From contig UBTA01000014.1 of NCBI GenBank assembly GCA_900468065.1, positions 1 to 64,000 of the forward strand: 64,000 nucleotides of DNA, in the 5' to 3' direction. Each line of letters opens with the position of its first letter. The first letter of the stretch is position 1. A program made the translations under genes and the position numbers. The notes beneath the pieces were generated by a model that was not told the DNA's origin, did not search any database, and was given only the letters and a program-made list of their open reading frames with translations. This document shows positions 12,487-22,392 of the stretch, piece after piece. Source of the DNA: Hyphomicrobiales bacterium (GTDB lineage: Bacteria > Pseudomonadota > Alphaproteobacteria > Rhizobiales > Rhizobiaceae).

Positions 12487-13491
12487 CTACTTGACGAGGC
12501 GGACATAAGTTCCGTCGGCACCGCAGGTCGCGGTAACGGTATAGAAAAAGTCCTGCCGATCCCAGCCGCCGCCATCTTCCCAGGCATGTTCCTGTTTTTG
12601 CGTGCAGCCGAAATACTTCTCCAGCGATGCCTTGACGCCGAGGGGAACCTGCTTGCCGTCCACGAACAGATGGTTGCTGGTGGCAGGGTCATCGGTGCGC
12701 AAGACGGAGTTGTAAGACTGGTCTGCCGATTTGGTGCTCTTGTTGCACGTGACGGCACTGTTTTTGACCGTCGCTTTGTATCCTACGTCGCATCCATCAT
12801 TCTTGATATCCATGCGGAGCGCCAAATTGGTATACTTGCCGAGGTCGATAACTCCTGCGGGCTTGGCGACATAGGTACCCTGGCCGCCATCGGTCTGGGT
12901 CGTCGGCTGATAGGTTACCGTGCCGAGGAGTTCTTCGGTGGTTGCTCCCTTGCGCAGAACAAGGATGGAGATTTTCTTGAAATACCAGCCCTGCGCCTTG
13001 GTTGGCGTGAAGGTGATCTTTTCCGGTTTCATCGGCGACAAAGCGGACGCGGTGACGCCTACATTGACGGAGTTGATAGCCGCGATCTTCATCAGGGTTG
13101 TCGGCACCGTCTCTGTCATGGCGACAGTCAGCGTCTTGTCGACGGCGCTGATCTTGTATCGCAATACCCCGAGCTTGACATCCTCGCTGGATGCGTTCTG
13201 GCTGGTTTCTTCGTCTGTCGCGCCGGTGGACTGCGCCTTGATAAATTTCTCGGCCATCGCTTTTGCGGTGGAGAAATTGGTGCCGTCGAAAACACCTCCG
13301 CCTGCCAGCACCGCCCCATCAGCGATGTCCTGCAGGTTGGTGCGCTCCGAACGGGCGACGCCGAAATCGACAGCCGATCCCGCCGCAACCAGGAACACGG
13401 GTAAGACGACGGCAGTGAGCATTGCAAAATTGCCGGACTTGTCGGCAGCAAAATCGAGGCATGACTGAAGGAGACGGGATCGCTGGGCCAT
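12487..13491 (-). CDS. TadG-like surface protein without vWA domain
   Basis: The 334-residue protein starts with a basic segment and a single hydrophobic helix (about residues 19-42, SGNFAMLTAVVLPVFLVAAG) closely similar to that of its downstream neighbour, then the TadE/TadG-type NLQDIADGAVLAG helix. The remaining 230 residues are beta-rich and contain several cysteines (for example CDVGYK, CNKS, CTQKQ, TCGADG), suggesting an exported, disulphide-bonded domain that I cannot assign to a family. It is predicted to be anchored in the inner membrane and to face the periplasm. The shared N-terminus and upstream element suggest duplication followed by replacement of the C-terminal domain. Confidence 0.8.
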   Translation of the reverse strand: MAQRSRLLQSCLDFAADKSGNFAMLTAVVLPVFLVAAGSAVDFGVARSERTNLQDIADGAVLAGGGVFDGTNFSTAKAMAEKFIKAQSTGATDEETSQNASSEDVKLGVLRYKISAVDKTLTVAMTETVPTTLMKIAAINSVNVGVTASALSPMKPEKITFTPTKAQGWYFKKISILVLRKGATTEELLGTVTYQPTTQTDGGQGTYVAKPAGVIDLGKYTNLALRMDIKNDGCDVGYKATVKNSAVTCNKSTKSADQSYNSVLRTDDPATSNHLFVDGKQVPLGVKASLEKYFGCTQKQEHAWEDGGGWDRQDFFYTVTATCGADGTYVRLVK

Positions 13492-13529
13492 TTCGTTACC
13501 TACCTGGAATAATCATTTTTCCATTTTCC

Positions 13530-13560
13530 ATGGAATGATATTTATCCCGTAAGTCCTACG
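13530..13560 (-). promoter_or_regulatory. Conserved upstream element, copy 2 (second TadG-like gene)
   Basis: On the minus strand this reads CGTAGGACTTAC, two bases, GATAAA, two bases, TCATTCCAT, ending 38 bases before the ATG. It matches the element upstream of the vWA paralogue at 24 of 31 positions, pointing to common regulation. Confidence 0.55.
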
Positions 13561-13674
13561 GCCCGGTTCAAAACACCGGTAAAATTTGAATGTAAATTCG
13601 AATGTGCTGATAAAGCAGAGCTTTTAGGAGCGGGACCTGTCCAGAAAGGGGACTGAAGCCCTTCCCATTCCGGG

Positions 13675-14553
13675 TCACTGCAATGGAATAACGTCGACGG
13701 CCTGTTCGGTCTTGTGCGATCCGTAGCTTTTCAGCACGCCGATGACCGGCGCCACGTCGCTATAGTCGCGGCCATGGCCGACGACGATATGATCCAGGCC
13801 GGCAAAAATATTGTTGGTCGGATCGAGTTCAAGCCAACCGGTCGTGGTTCCGCACCAGACGCGCACCCAGGCATGCATGGCGTCGGCACCTTCGAGGCGT
13901 TCCTTGCCCGGCGGCGGGATGGTCCTGAGAAAGCCGCTGACATAACCGGCGGGGATGCCGAGGCTGCGCAGAGCAGTGATCATCACATGGGTGAAATCCT
14001 GGCAGACGCCGCGCTTCAGCTTGAAGGCCTCGCGCGGAGTGGTATCGACCGTTGTGGCCTTCGGATCGTACGCGAAGTCCTTGTGGATTTCTGCGCAGAG
14101 AGCTGTGGCGATCTGGCGAATGGTCATGCCGGGCTTGGCGATATCACGGGCATAGGCGGATATGGCTGCATCCTCGGGAAGACGCGGGCTGGCGCCGAGG
14201 AAATGATGCGGCGAATTGGCGTCGAGCGACCAGACATTGGCGATCTCGGTGGGGAAGCGGGTGAGATCGGGTGAAAAATCGGCGGCGAGGGCCTGCTGTT
14301 CCAGCTGGACCCGGGCCTGCATGCGGATCACCAGCTTTTCATGCTGCTTGCGAAACAGGATCGAGGTCGAGGGATTGGCGAAGAAATCGACGCTGTCCCG
14401 GCGCTCTTCGGGTGCGGGCGTGCAGGTGACGGTGCCGGCCACGAGGCGCTGGCGATCGGGAAGCGAGAGGGGCAGGACGCGCACGACATGGCGGCCGCCG
14501 GAGACCGGGGCTTCGTAGGTGTAGGTGATCCGCAGATTGATGTCGTAGAGCAT
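13675..14553 (-). CDS. Transglutaminase-like cysteine protease family protein
   Basis: The 292-residue protein has the bacterial transglutaminase N-terminal beta domain (about 1-85) and a transglutaminase-like core with a complete catalytic triad: Cys184 in KRGVCQDFTH, His227 in DAMHAWVRVW and Asp244 in LELDPTNN. Members of this group are predicted to cut or transfer peptide/isopeptide bonds; none has a firmly established substrate. It has no signal peptide, so it is probably cytosolic. It is the last gene of a three-gene operon, 39 bases after the ATP-grasp/alpha-E gene, and the context suggests it processes a peptide made by the other two products. Confidence 0.9.
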   Translation of the reverse strand: MLYDINLRITYTYEAPVSGGRHVVRVLPLSLPDRQRLVAGTVTCTPAPEERRDSVDFFANPSTSILFRKQHEKLVIRMQARVQLEQQALAADFSPDLTRFPTEIANVWSLDANSPHHFLGASPRLPEDAAISAYARDIAKPGMTIRQIATALCAEIHKDFAYDPKATTVDTTPREAFKLKRGVCQDFTHVMITALRSLGIPAGYVSGFLRTIPPPGKERLEGADAMHAWVRVWCGTTTGWLELDPTNNIFAGLDHIVVGHGRDYSDVAPVIGVLKSYGSHKTEQAVDVIPLQ

Positions 14554-14592
14554 GGGTTCTCAAATCCGGCGCGGTGCTGCGTTCGTCGTATC

Positions 14593-17007
14593 TTATCCGA
14601 GATAGGTTTGCGCGAGGATGTCGGAGAAGCGGCCGAGTTCCCGTTCCAGATTGGCGTAGACCTCAGCGCTCATCGCCTCCGGGGTCATGACCGCGAGGCC
14701 TGCGTGAAGCTTCATGGCTTCCCGGTAGAAGGGCGACATCTGGCCGTTGGAGAAGGCGTTCGGCAATTGTTCGACCTCCGTCTTGATCTCGTTCAGCTGG
14801 TAGAGGATCGAGCGCGGGTTGAGCGGGTCAAGGGCCAGAAGGTCGGTGACGGTGAGGGCTGCGGTGTTGACGTTGTAGCGGCGGCGGTGGGTCATGACGC
14901 TGTCGCCGATTTCAAGCAGCATGTCATAGGCGCCATCTGGTGCGTCCTCGCCGGACATATGGCCGAGCAGCCGGGTCATGTGCAGGCCGCGCTCAAGATA
15001 GCGGCCGATCGACAGGAACCGCCAGCCGGTAAAGCGGTACATGTTTTCATGCACCAGACCGGCAAAGCCCGCGAGCTTGCGCAGGAGCACGGTCATTGCA
15101 TGAGTGGCGTCGTCGCCGGCCTGGACCGTCGACTGGAACTTGCGGGCGGTCTTGGCGAGATCGTTCAGCGCCAGCCAGCCATCGGCGGAGAACCGGTCGC
15201 GGATATTGCTGGCGGAAAACAGGGCGCTGTTGAGGTTGGCCATCAGGCTGTCGGGGACGGGCTGCTTGGTATCGATATCGAGCACGGCCAGGTAGTCGGT
15301 GATATCCTTCAACAGCGGCATTTCGGTATTGGCGGTTTCGGCAAAGCGTCCGTGCCAGGCCCGCAGGATACGTAGCGCGCCTTCGGCCCGTTCGATATAA
15401 CGGCCGAGCCAGAAGAGATTATCGGCCGCGCGGCTCGGCAGGCTGCCGGGCATGATGCGGATGAAACTTTCCTCGGCCGGCAGAAGCGTCGTGTGTTCCA
15501 CAGGCTTCTGACTGACGATCCAGACGTCGGCGGCGGAACCACCGGCCTGCATGGCGATGGCGGCGGCATCGGCGCCGGAACCGATGCGGGCAAAACCGCC
15601 CGGCATGACCTGCCAGCCATCGCGGGTGCGGGCGACATAGACGCGCAGGCTCATCGGCCGCGGCGTCAGCTTGCCGTTGATCCAGGCGGGCGTGGTGGAA
15701 AGGGTGACGACTTCCTGCCCGACGAGTTTCGGGCCGTCGGTCTGCAGCCATTCGGCGACCGAGACCTTGGCGGTGTCGCGCAGCGATGACCCGAGCACCG
15801 AGCGGCCGTTGTCATCGAAGAAGGGCCGGGTGGAATAGGCCGGGCCGATAACCATCTTCTCGATGTTGCCGGCCACCTGATCGCGTTCCGGCTGCTGGCC
15901 GCACCACCAGGTCGCGATGCTCGGCAGGACGGGATCCTCGCCCAGGAGATGGCGGCAGATGGTCGGCATGAAGGCGAGGAAGGCGCGGGTTTCCAGAATG
16001 CCGGAGCCGAGCGAATTGACGATCGAGACCGAGCCGGAGCGCAGCGCCTCGACGATACCGGGCGTGCCGATATGCGAACTCTGGTTCAATTCCAGCGGAT
16101 CGGCAAAGGCGGCATCGAGGCGGCGCCAGAGCACGCCGACCGGCTTCAAGCCAGCCACGGTGCGGACCATGACGCGGCCGTCAACCACAGTCAGGTCTTC
16201 GCCTTCCAGCAGCATGAAGCCGAGATAGCGGGCGATATAGGCGTGTTCGAAATAGGTCTCGTTGGCGACACCCGGCGTCAGAACCGCGATGCGGTCATCC
16301 GGATGTTTCTTGCGCGATTGCAGTTCGTCGCGGAAAGCGCCGAAGAAGCCCGCGAGGCGACGGACATGGGTTTCGGCATAGAGATCAGAGAAGGCGCGCG
16401 TTGTCGCCACACGGTTTTCCAGCGCGAAGCCAGCACCGGAGGGCGCCTCGGTGCGGTCCGACAGCACCCACCAGTTGCCATCCGGGCCACGGCCGATCTC
16501 GAAGGAACAGAAATGCAGGAAATGCCCATCGGCCGGAAGAACGCCGACCATCGGTCGCAGGAACTCAGGATTGCCGGCCACCAGCGATGGCGGCAGGAAG
16601 CCTTCCGCGACCAGCCGGTTCGGGCCGTAGATATCGGCCGCCATACGCTCCAGCAATTCGGCGCGCTGGATGAGGCCCTTCGAGACCGCCTGCCACTCCA
16701 CGTCATCGATCAGGACCGGAACGTGGGAGAGCGGCCAGCTGCGTTCCGAATTTTCCTTGGTGCCATAGGCCCGGTAGAACACGCCGGCATCGCGCAGATA
16801 GCGGTCGGCGCGGGCGAAGCGGTTGGAAAGCTCGGTCTCGTCCATGCGGCCGATCGAGGCAAGAAAATGCTGCCAGACCGGCCGGACATTGCCATGCGTA
16901 TCGAGCATTTCGTCGGCAATGCCGGGAAGCGCACGATAGCCAAAAACCGGATCGCCGCCGATACGGTTTTCGCTGTGCATCGCTTCCGCCGTCTGCTTCT
17001 TGGACAT
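14593..17007 (-). CDS. Circularly permuted ATP-grasp / alpha-E fusion protein
   Basis: This 804-residue protein joins two domains that are often separate genes. Residues 1 to about 505 form the circularly permuted ATP-grasp (DUF404/DUF407 type) peptide-ligase domain, with a long conserved core including GVLWRRLDAAFADPLEL and NSLGSGILETRAF. Residues about 524-804 form an alpha-E domain (DUF403) starting at SRAADNLFWLGRYIERAE. Published domain analyses predict that such proteins form amide bonds with ATP; the product is unknown. It starts seven bases after the stop of the DUF2126 gene, and is co-transcribed with it and with the transglutaminase downstream. No signal peptide is seen. Confidence 0.92.
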   Translation of the reverse strand: MSKKQTAEAMHSENRIGGDPVFGYRALPGIADEMLDTHGNVRPVWQHFLASIGRMDETELSNRFARADRYLRDAGVFYRAYGTKENSERSWPLSHVPVLIDDVEWQAVSKGLIQRAELLERMAADIYGPNRLVAEGFLPPSLVAGNPEFLRPMVGVLPADGHFLHFCSFEIGRGPDGNWWVLSDRTEAPSGAGFALENRVATTRAFSDLYAETHVRRLAGFFGAFRDELQSRKKHPDDRIAVLTPGVANETYFEHAYIARYLGFMLLEGEDLTVVDGRVMVRTVAGLKPVGVLWRRLDAAFADPLELNQSSHIGTPGIVEALRSGSVSIVNSLGSGILETRAFLAFMPTICRHLLGEDPVLPSIATWWCGQQPERDQVAGNIEKMVIGPAYSTRPFFDDNGRSVLGSSLRDTAKVSVAEWLQTDGPKLVGQEVVTLSTTPAWINGKLTPRPMSLRVYVARTRDGWQVMPGGFARIGSGADAAAIAMQAGGSAADVWIVSQKPVEHTTLLPAEESFIRIMPGSLPSRAADNLFWLGRYIERAEGALRILRAWHGRFAETANTEMPLLKDITDYLAVLDIDTKQPVPDSLMANLNSALFSASNIRDRFSADGWLALNDLAKTARKFQSTVQAGDDATHAMTVLLRKLAGFAGLVHENMYRFTGWRFLSIGRYLERGLHMTRLLGHMSGEDAPDGAYDMLLEIGDSVMTHRRRYNVNTAALTVTDLLALDPLNPRSILYQLNEIKTEVEQLPNAFSNGQMSPFYREAMKLHAGLAVMTPEAMSAEVYANLERELGRFSDILAQTYLG

Positions 17008-17014
17008 TCAGTCT

Positions 17015-20000
17015 TTACACTCCTGCCGGACGCCGCAAATCGAGCGTCAGGGGAAAATCTGCTAGTGGGGTTTCGGGCGTCAGCGCGTATGCGCCGGCCG
17101 TGTGGCCCCACGGCTCGAAGCGGGCCAGTCTGCGGGCTTCCGCTTCATTGCCGTTCACCGGGAAGGTGTCGTAACTGCGCCCGCCCGGATGGGCAACATG
17201 ATAGATGCAGCCGCCGATCGAACGCTTCGACCATGTATCATAAATGTCGAATGTAAGCGGCGTGTTAACCGGCAGATTGGGATGCAAACCCGACACCGGC
17301 TGCCATGCCTTGTAGCGGACACCGGCGACGGAAACACCGTTGAAGCCGGTCTTGGTAAGCGGCAGCGGGCGGCCGTTGCAGGCAACGGTGTAGCGTTCGG
17401 GATTGGCGGTTTCGAGCTTCACCTGCAGGCGTTCGACGGAACTATCGACATAACGAACGGTGCCGCCGGGCGCGCCTTCCTCACCCATGACATGCCAGGG
17501 CTCAAGCGCCTGCCGGATCTCCAGCTTGGCGCCGAGATATTCGACCTCGCCGCAGAAGGGGAAACGGAACTCGAGCTGGGCCGCAAACCACTCGGGCCTG
17601 AGATCGAAGCCGTTGGCGCGGAGATCACCGAGCACATCGAGGAAATCCTGCCAGACATAATGCGGCAGCATGAAGCGATCGTGCAGGGCAGTACCCCAAC
17701 GGACGAGCTTGCCTTCTGCCGGGTTTTGCCAGAAGCGGGCGATGAGGGCGCGCACCAGCAATTGCTGGGCAAGGCTCATGCGGGCATTCGGCGGCATTTC
17801 GAAGCCGCGGAACTCGACGAGGCCCAGCCGTCCGGTCGGGCCATCCGGTGAAAACAGCTTGTCGATGCAGATTTCGGCGCGATGGGTGTTGCCGGTGACG
17901 TCGGTCAAAAGGTTGCGGAACAGCCGATCGACCATCCAGGGCAGCGGCTGCTGCGCCATGCCGGGGACCGGCACCTGCGCCATGGCGATTTCCAGCTCGT
18001 ACAACGTGTCATGCCGGGCTTCGTCGATGCGCGGCGCCTGGCTAGTCGGGCCGATGAACATGCCGGAGAACAGGTAGGACAGCGACGGATGGCGCTGCCA
18101 GTGCAGGATCAGGCTTTTCAGCAGGTCCGGGCGGCGCAGGAAGGGGCTGTTGTTGGGATTGTTGCCGCCGACAACCACATGGTTGCCACCGCCGGTGCCG
18201 GTGTGGCGGCCGTCGATCATGAACTTGTCGGCACCCAAACGAGTAAGGCGGGCTTCCTCATAGATCGCCGTGGTGATCGCTACGCAATCGGCCCAGTTGG
18301 AGGCCGGATGGATGTTGACCTCGATGACGCCGGGATCGGGCGCGACCCGCATGACGTTGATGCGCTCGTCCTGCGGCGGTGAATAGCCCTCGATATGGAT
18401 CGGCAGGCCGAGATCGGCGGCGGCCTTTTCAGCGGCGGCGATCAGTTCCAGATAGTCCTCGATCCGCTCCACCGGCGGCATGAAGACGCAAAGGCGCCCA
18501 TCGCGCGGCTCGACGCTCATGGCGGTGCGCACGGCACCCCGGATATCGGCATTTGCCGCTTCCAGCACCTGCTCGACGCGCTTCTGGCGGGCGTCAGTGG
18601 CAGCCTTGCGCGAGGCCTCGGCCAGCGCTCTGGCCGGTGTTCCGTAATCGGGAAGAGGCTGGCGATCGATCGACGGATCTTCCGGGTGGATATAGGGATA
18701 TTCCGACGGCGGCACGTAAGGCAGCGTGCCGAGCGGCATGCGGAAGCCGATCGGCGAATCGCCCGGCATCAGGAAGATCTTGCCGCGGCGGGTGCGCCAT
18801 TTCTCGGAAATCCATTTCTGGCCCTCGGCCTTGGAGTTCCACGCCTGGACCGGAAGGATATAGCCGGTCGGGGTCGTCAGGCCGCGCTCGAACACCTTGG
18901 CGATGCGGGCGCGCTCCTCCGGGCTTTCCAGCTTTGAATTTTCCGGATCGACATTTTCCGGCAGGCTGCCTTCCTTGATGATCCATTCGGCCGGATCCTC
19001 GAAGGCGGGGATGATCATCTCCGGTTCGATCTCAAGCTCGGCGGCAATGCCGGTGAGCAGCGCTTGCGCCTCCTTGTCCGTGACCTTGGTATCCTGGCCT
19101 TCGGCAGCGATCAAATCAGGATTGTGCCAGATCGGCAATCCGTCCTTGCGCCAGTAGAGCGAGAAGGTCCAGCGCGGCAGGCTTTCGCCGGGATACCACT
19201 TGCCCTGGCCATAATGCAGGAAGCCGCCGGGGGCGAAACGTTCGCGCAGGCGGCGGATCAGTTCATCGGCCTTGTCGCGCTTGGTCGGGCCGACGGCGCC
19301 GGTGTTCCATTCCTCGGATTCGAAATCGTCGATGGAGACAAAAGTCGGCTCGCCGCCCATGGTCAGGCGGACGTCGCTGCCGTTCAGTACCTTGTCGACA
19401 TGTTCGCCGAGCGCATTCAGCGCCTGCCAGCTTTCCTCGGAAAACGGCTTGGTAATGCGCGGATGTTCCGCCACGCGGCTGACCGTCATGGCGAAATCGA
19501 AGGTGGTGTTGGCATCGCCATAGAGGCCGCCGGAGATCGGCGCGGCATTGCGGTAATGCGGCGTGGCAGCCAGCGGGATATGGCTTTCGCCGGTCAAAAG
19601 GCCGGAGGTCGGGTCAAGCCCAACCCAGCCGGCGCCGGGGATATAGACTTCGCACCAGGCGTGCAGGTCGGTGAAATCGACCTCGGTGCCAGACGGGCCG
19701 TCAAGCGCCTTCAGGTCCGGCGCAAGCTGGATCAGGTACCCGGAGACGAAGCGGGCGGCGAGGCCGAGATTGCGCAGGATCTGGACGAGCAGCCAGCTGG
19801 AATCGCGGCAGGAACCGAGCGCCAGCTGCAGGGTCTCTTCCGGCGTCTGGACGCCGGGCTCCATGCGGATGATATAGTTGACCTTCTGCTGCAGGCGGGC
19901 GTTCAGGCCGACGATGAAGTCGATGGTGCGCATGGGCGTCAGGTCGATGCCGTTGATATAGGTCTCCAGCGCCGGGCTCATCGGCTCCGGCTGCATGTAG

Positions 20001-20347
20001 ATCTTCAGGTCGTCGCGGATATCTTCCGGGTAGGTGAAGGGGAAAGTCTCGGCCTCTTCTTCGATGAAGAAGTCGAAGGGATTGTAGACCGTCATGTCGG
20101 CGACGAGATCGACCTCGATCTTGAACTCGGTGACGGGGTCGGGAAAGACGTAGCGCGAGAGGTAGTTGCCGTAGGGGTCCTGCTGCAGCGTGACGAAGTG
20201 ATTTTCCGGGGTGACCTTGAGCGAGTGGCTGATCACCTTGGTCTTGGAATGCGCCGCCGGCTTCAGCCGGATGATCTGGGGACCGAGCCGCACCGGCTTG
20301 TCATACTTGTAATGCGTCAGGTGATAGATGCTTGCTTTGATCGCCAT
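17015..20347 (-). CDS. Transglutaminase-DUF2126 putative amidoligase fusion
   Basis: The 1110-residue protein starts with a bacterial transglutaminase N-terminal domain (about 1-85) and a core with Cys180 ([10 protein letters not shown]), His229 (DLHAWCEVY) and Asp245 (GLDPTSG). From about residue 330 (MGGEPTFVS) to the end it is DUF2126, annotated in Pfam as a putative amidoligase related to the glutamine-synthetase-like COOH-NH2 ligases. It thus couples a predicted peptide-bond-breaking or transferring activity to a ligase. It is the first gene of the operon with the ATP-grasp/alpha-E and second transglutaminase genes. The ribosome binding site is weak (AAGGGG, 12 bases before the ATG) and is folded into a hairpin. 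Confidence 0.93.
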   Translation of the reverse strand: MAIKASIYHLTHYKYDKPVRLGPQIIRLKPAAHSKTKVISHSLKVTPENHFVTLQQDPYGNYLSRYVFPDPVTEFKIEVDLVADMTVYNPFDFFIEEEAETFPFTYPEDIRDDLKIYMQPEPMSPALETYINGIDLTPMRTIDFIVGLNARLQQKVNYIIRMEPGVQTPEETLQLALGSCRDSSWLLVQILRNLGLAARFVSGYLIQLAPDLKALDGPSGTEVDFTDLHAWCEVYIPGAGWVGLDPTSGLLTGESHIPLAATPHYRNAAPISGGLYGDANTTFDFAMTVSRVAEHPRITKPFSEESWQALNALGEHVDKVLNGSDVRLTMGGEPTFVSIDDFESEEWNTGAVGPTKRDKADELIRRLRERFAPGGFLHYGQGKWYPGESLPRWTFSLYWRKDGLPIWHNPDLIAAEGQDTKVTDKEAQALLTGIAAELEIEPEMIIPAFEDPAEWIIKEGSLPENVDPENSKLESPEERARIAKVFERGLTTPTGYILPVQAWNSKAEGQKWISEKWRTRRGKIFLMPGDSPIGFRMPLGTLPYVPPSEYPYIHPEDPSIDRQPLPDYGTPARALAEASRKAATDARQKRVEQVLEAANADIRGAVRTAMSVEPRDGRLCVFMPPVERIEDYLELIAAAEKAAADLGLPIHIEGYSPPQDERINVMRVAPDPGVIEVNIHPASNWADCVAITTAIYEEARLTRLGADKFMIDGRHTGTGGGNHVVVGGNNPNNSPFLRRPDLLKSLILHWQRHPSLSYLFSGMFIGPTSQAPRIDEARHDTLYELEIAMAQVPVPGMAQQPLPWMVDRLFRNLLTDVTGNTHRAEICIDKLFSPDGPTGRLGLVEFRGFEMPPNARMSLAQQLLVRALIARFWQNPAEGKLVRWGTALHDRFMLPHYVWQDFLDVLGDLRANGFDLRPEWFAAQLEFRFPFCGEVEYLGAKLEIRQALEPWHVMGEEGAPGGTVRYVDSSVERLQVKLETANPERYTVACNGRPLPLTKTGFNGVSVAGVRYKAWQPVSGLHPNLPVNTPLTFDIYDTWSKRSIGGCIYHVAHPGGRSYDTFPVNGNEAEARRLARFEPWGHTAGAYALTPETPLADFPLTLDLRRPAGV

Positions 20348-20360
20348 GCGGATTTTTATC

Positions 20361-20394
20361 CCCTTGATGGCGGGTCTATGCCGCCATTGAAGGG
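20361..20394 (-). promoter_or_regulatory. Hairpin over the ribosome binding site of the DUF2126 gene
   Basis: On the minus strand, CCCTTcaATGGCGG pairs with CCGCCATcAAGGG across a seven-base loop. The AAGGG(G) of the second arm is the only candidate Shine-Dalgarno sequence for the gene starting at 20347. The element is too poor in T to be a terminator and may limit translation of the operon. Confidence 0.45.
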
Positions 20395-20486
20395 ATTTTG
20401 TGCAATGCGAAGAGAGATTGCAAGGCGCAATTCCCAGAGGGAAGATTCATTTCCCGTGGGGAAGATCAGCATGCGCTTGATAAGTG

Positions 20487-21827
20487 CTATTCCTGCGGCT
20501 CGATATTCTGATTGAGGCGGAACAGGTTGGCAGGGTCAAGGCGTGCCTTCAGCCGTGCAAGACGCTGGTATTTCTCCGGCCCATAGGCATCGCGGGCGAC
20601 GCTTGATCCGGTGTCGCCCTGTTCGTTGACATAATTGCCGATGATCGAGGCATCGGACAGCAGGCGGCCAGTCTTGCGGCCCCAGGCAATGCATTTGTCA
20701 TCGTCGGCCATATTGTCCCAAATCGGTTCGGACAGCCAATAATATCCGGCGTTTCGTCCGGTATATGCCGTTGCATCGTCCGGTATGTCACTGACAGCAC
20801 CGCCCAGCTGGATGGCGTAAATCTCGCAGTCCGGCGCCGGCGCTTCGGCGATCGCCTGGATGATGTGTTCGATCGCCTGATCGCTGATATCGGACCAGAA
20901 GCCGCCCTTGACATAATAGCGGCGCGACCAGGCGAAGGCGACGTCATTACGACTTTGCAAGGTGAGATACGGCAGGTTTTCCAGTCCGCCGCTGGCGCCC
21001 TCCGCCAAGGTTCCAAAGGGTGATAATGTGGCTCTGGCGAGCCCGGCATCGCCGGACCAGACGGCTGTGACGTTGATACCAGACGGCGATGCAGTGAAGG
21101 AAACGGTGAAATCGCGGGATTGCTGGCGGGCGCGGTCGCGCAGCGAAGACAGGACCTGCCGGGCATTTTCCACTGGATAGGTCCATTGGCCGGCGATGGT
21201 CCCGGTCAGCGCATGCAACTGGAACTTGAAGCGCGTGACAATGCCGAAGTTTCCGCCGCCACCGCGGATACCCCAGAAGAGTTCCGGGTTCCATGTGGCG
21301 CTCGTCCAAGTGATATCTCCGGTGGCGAGGACGATTTCAGCACCGAGCAGGCTGTCGATCGTCAGGCCATATTTCCGGCTTGCCCAGCCCATGCCGCCGC
21401 CCAGCGTCAGCCCTGCGACACCGGTATGGGAAATCACGCCTGCCGGGACAACATAGCCTTTGGGAACCGTGGTGCGGTCGAGATCACCAAGCAGCGCGCC
21501 GCCGCCGACCTCGACGGTCTGGTTGTCGTCGTCGATGATGGTGGAACGGAGCAGGGACATATCGATCACCAGGCCGTCATCGCAGGTCGACAAACCCGGG
21601 ATGCTGTGGCCGCCGCCGCGCACGGCGAGAAGTACGCCGGATGAGGCGGCGGCGCGTACCGCATTTTGGACGTCCTCGACAGTCTGCGGGCGTACGATGG
21701 CGAGGGGCAGGCGATCGGCGATGCCGTTCCAGACCCTGCGGTAGCGATCGTAATCCTGATGGCCGGCGGTGATGACCGGGCACAGAAGTCCTGCAGTGGA
21801 AAGTGCGTCTAGCAGCGAATTGGACAT
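20487..21827 (-). CDS. FAD-binding oxidoreductase, berberine-bridge-enzyme type
   Basis: The 446-residue protein has a PCMH-type FAD domain with RGGGHSIPG, whose histidine is the usual covalent FAD attachment site, and TLGGGMGWASRKYG, which lacks the second (cysteinyl) link of bicovalent members. The C-terminal BBE segment (EKYQRLARLKARLDPANLFRLNQNI region) is complete. Such enzymes oxidise sugars, alkaloids or other alcohols with O2; the substrate here is unknown. No Tat or Sec signal is seen. The ATG at 21827 is preferred to one at 21863, which has no ribosome binding site. It lies 140 bases upstream of the amidoligase operon on the same strand; a functional link is not shown. Confidence 0.88.
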   Translation of the reverse strand: MSNSLLDALSTAGLLCPVITAGHQDYDRYRRVWNGIADRLPLAIVRPQTVEDVQNAVRAAASSGVLLAVRGGGHSIPGLSTCDDGLVIDMSLLRSTIIDDDNQTVEVGGGALLGDLDRTTVPKGYVVPAGVISHTGVAGLTLGGGMGWASRKYGLTIDSLLGAEIVLATGDITWTSATWNPELFWGIRGGGGNFGIVTRFKFQLHALTGTIAGQWTYPVENARQVLSSLRDRARQQSRDFTVSFTASPSGINVTAVWSGDAGLARATLSPFGTLAEGASGGLENLPYLTLQSRNDVAFAWSRRYYVKGGFWSDISDQAIEHIIQAIAEAPAPDCEIYAIQLGGAVSDIPDDATAYTGRNAGYYWLSEPIWDNMADDDKCIAWGRKTGRLLSDASIIGNYVNEQGDTGSSVARDAYGPEKYQRLARLKARLDPANLFRLNQNIEPQE

Positions 21828-21932
21828 GAGATGTGCCCCCGAAAGACTGGCGACATCTAGCATATTTTAGCGGATGCGGAAACGATCCCTTGCAACCATG
21901 GCAGGGAATGTCCGGTGGAGCGGATCCGCGCT

Positions 21933-22319
21933 CTAGCCGAGGTCCTGCGCGATTTCCCAAACATGGCCCGAGGGATCGGCAAAGGCTGCGGTGCGGCGGC
22001 CCCAGGGGCGGTCGACCGGGCCGTTGAGCAGCGTCACGCCGCGGCGGTGCAGCTCGGCGCAGACGGCGTCGGTATCATCGACCTTGATCGTCAGGAGAAC
22101 GCGGGAGCCGGACGATGGCTTGGCCACGGTTGACGGTGCGACCAGCTCGGGTGCTTCGGTGGACTTGAGCAGGTTGACCAGCGTGCCGGAGAATTTCAGT
22201 ACTGCGGAAACGTCGTCCTCATAGAGGATATCGGGCGTAAAGACCGTCTGGTAGAACGACTTGGCTTCATCGATATCGTCGATGAAAAGGGTAATGACCT
22301 CGATTGCGTCCAGCTTCAT
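21933..22319 (-). CDS. VOC (glyoxalase-fold) family protein
   Basis: A 128-residue single-module vicinal-oxygen-chelate protein. It has the paired beta-alpha-beta-beta-beta layout, with the ITLFIDDIDEAKSFYQTVF opening and the GRRTAAFADPSGHVWEIAQ ending typical of glyoxalase/bleomycin-resistance proteins. The final E of HVWEIA is the usual metal ligand. A GGAGA site precedes the ATG. Substrate and activity cannot be inferred. It lies downstream of another VOC gene on the same strand, separated by a strong palindrome that may end transcription. Confidence 0.85.
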   Translation of the reverse strand: MKLDAIEVITLFIDDIDEAKSFYQTVFTPDILYEDDVSAVLKFSGTLVNLLKSTEAPELVAPSTVAKPSSGSRVLLTIKVDDTDAVCAELHRRGVTLLNGPVDRPWGRRTAAFADPSGHVWEIAQDLG

Positions 22320-22341
22320 GGGATCTCCAGGAACGGTGGGC

Positions 22342-22378
22342 GACCAGGCGCCGGCGGTTTTGGAGCCGGCGCCTGGTC
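22342..22378. terminator. Perfect 14-bp inverted repeat between two VOC genes
   Basis: GACCAGGCGCCGGC and its exact complement are separated by nine bases, just after the stop of the upstream VOC gene (22393). The stem is very stable but no T-run follows on the minus strand, so it may be a Rho-assisted stop or an RNA-stabilising end. Confidence 0.5.
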
Positions 22379-22392
22379 AGAGGATGAGCGGG

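Noticed and set aside
21827..21863. An upstream start for the BBE-type flavoprotein
   Set aside because: It lacks a ribosome binding site and adds residues outside the family; ATG 21827 is better, though not certain.
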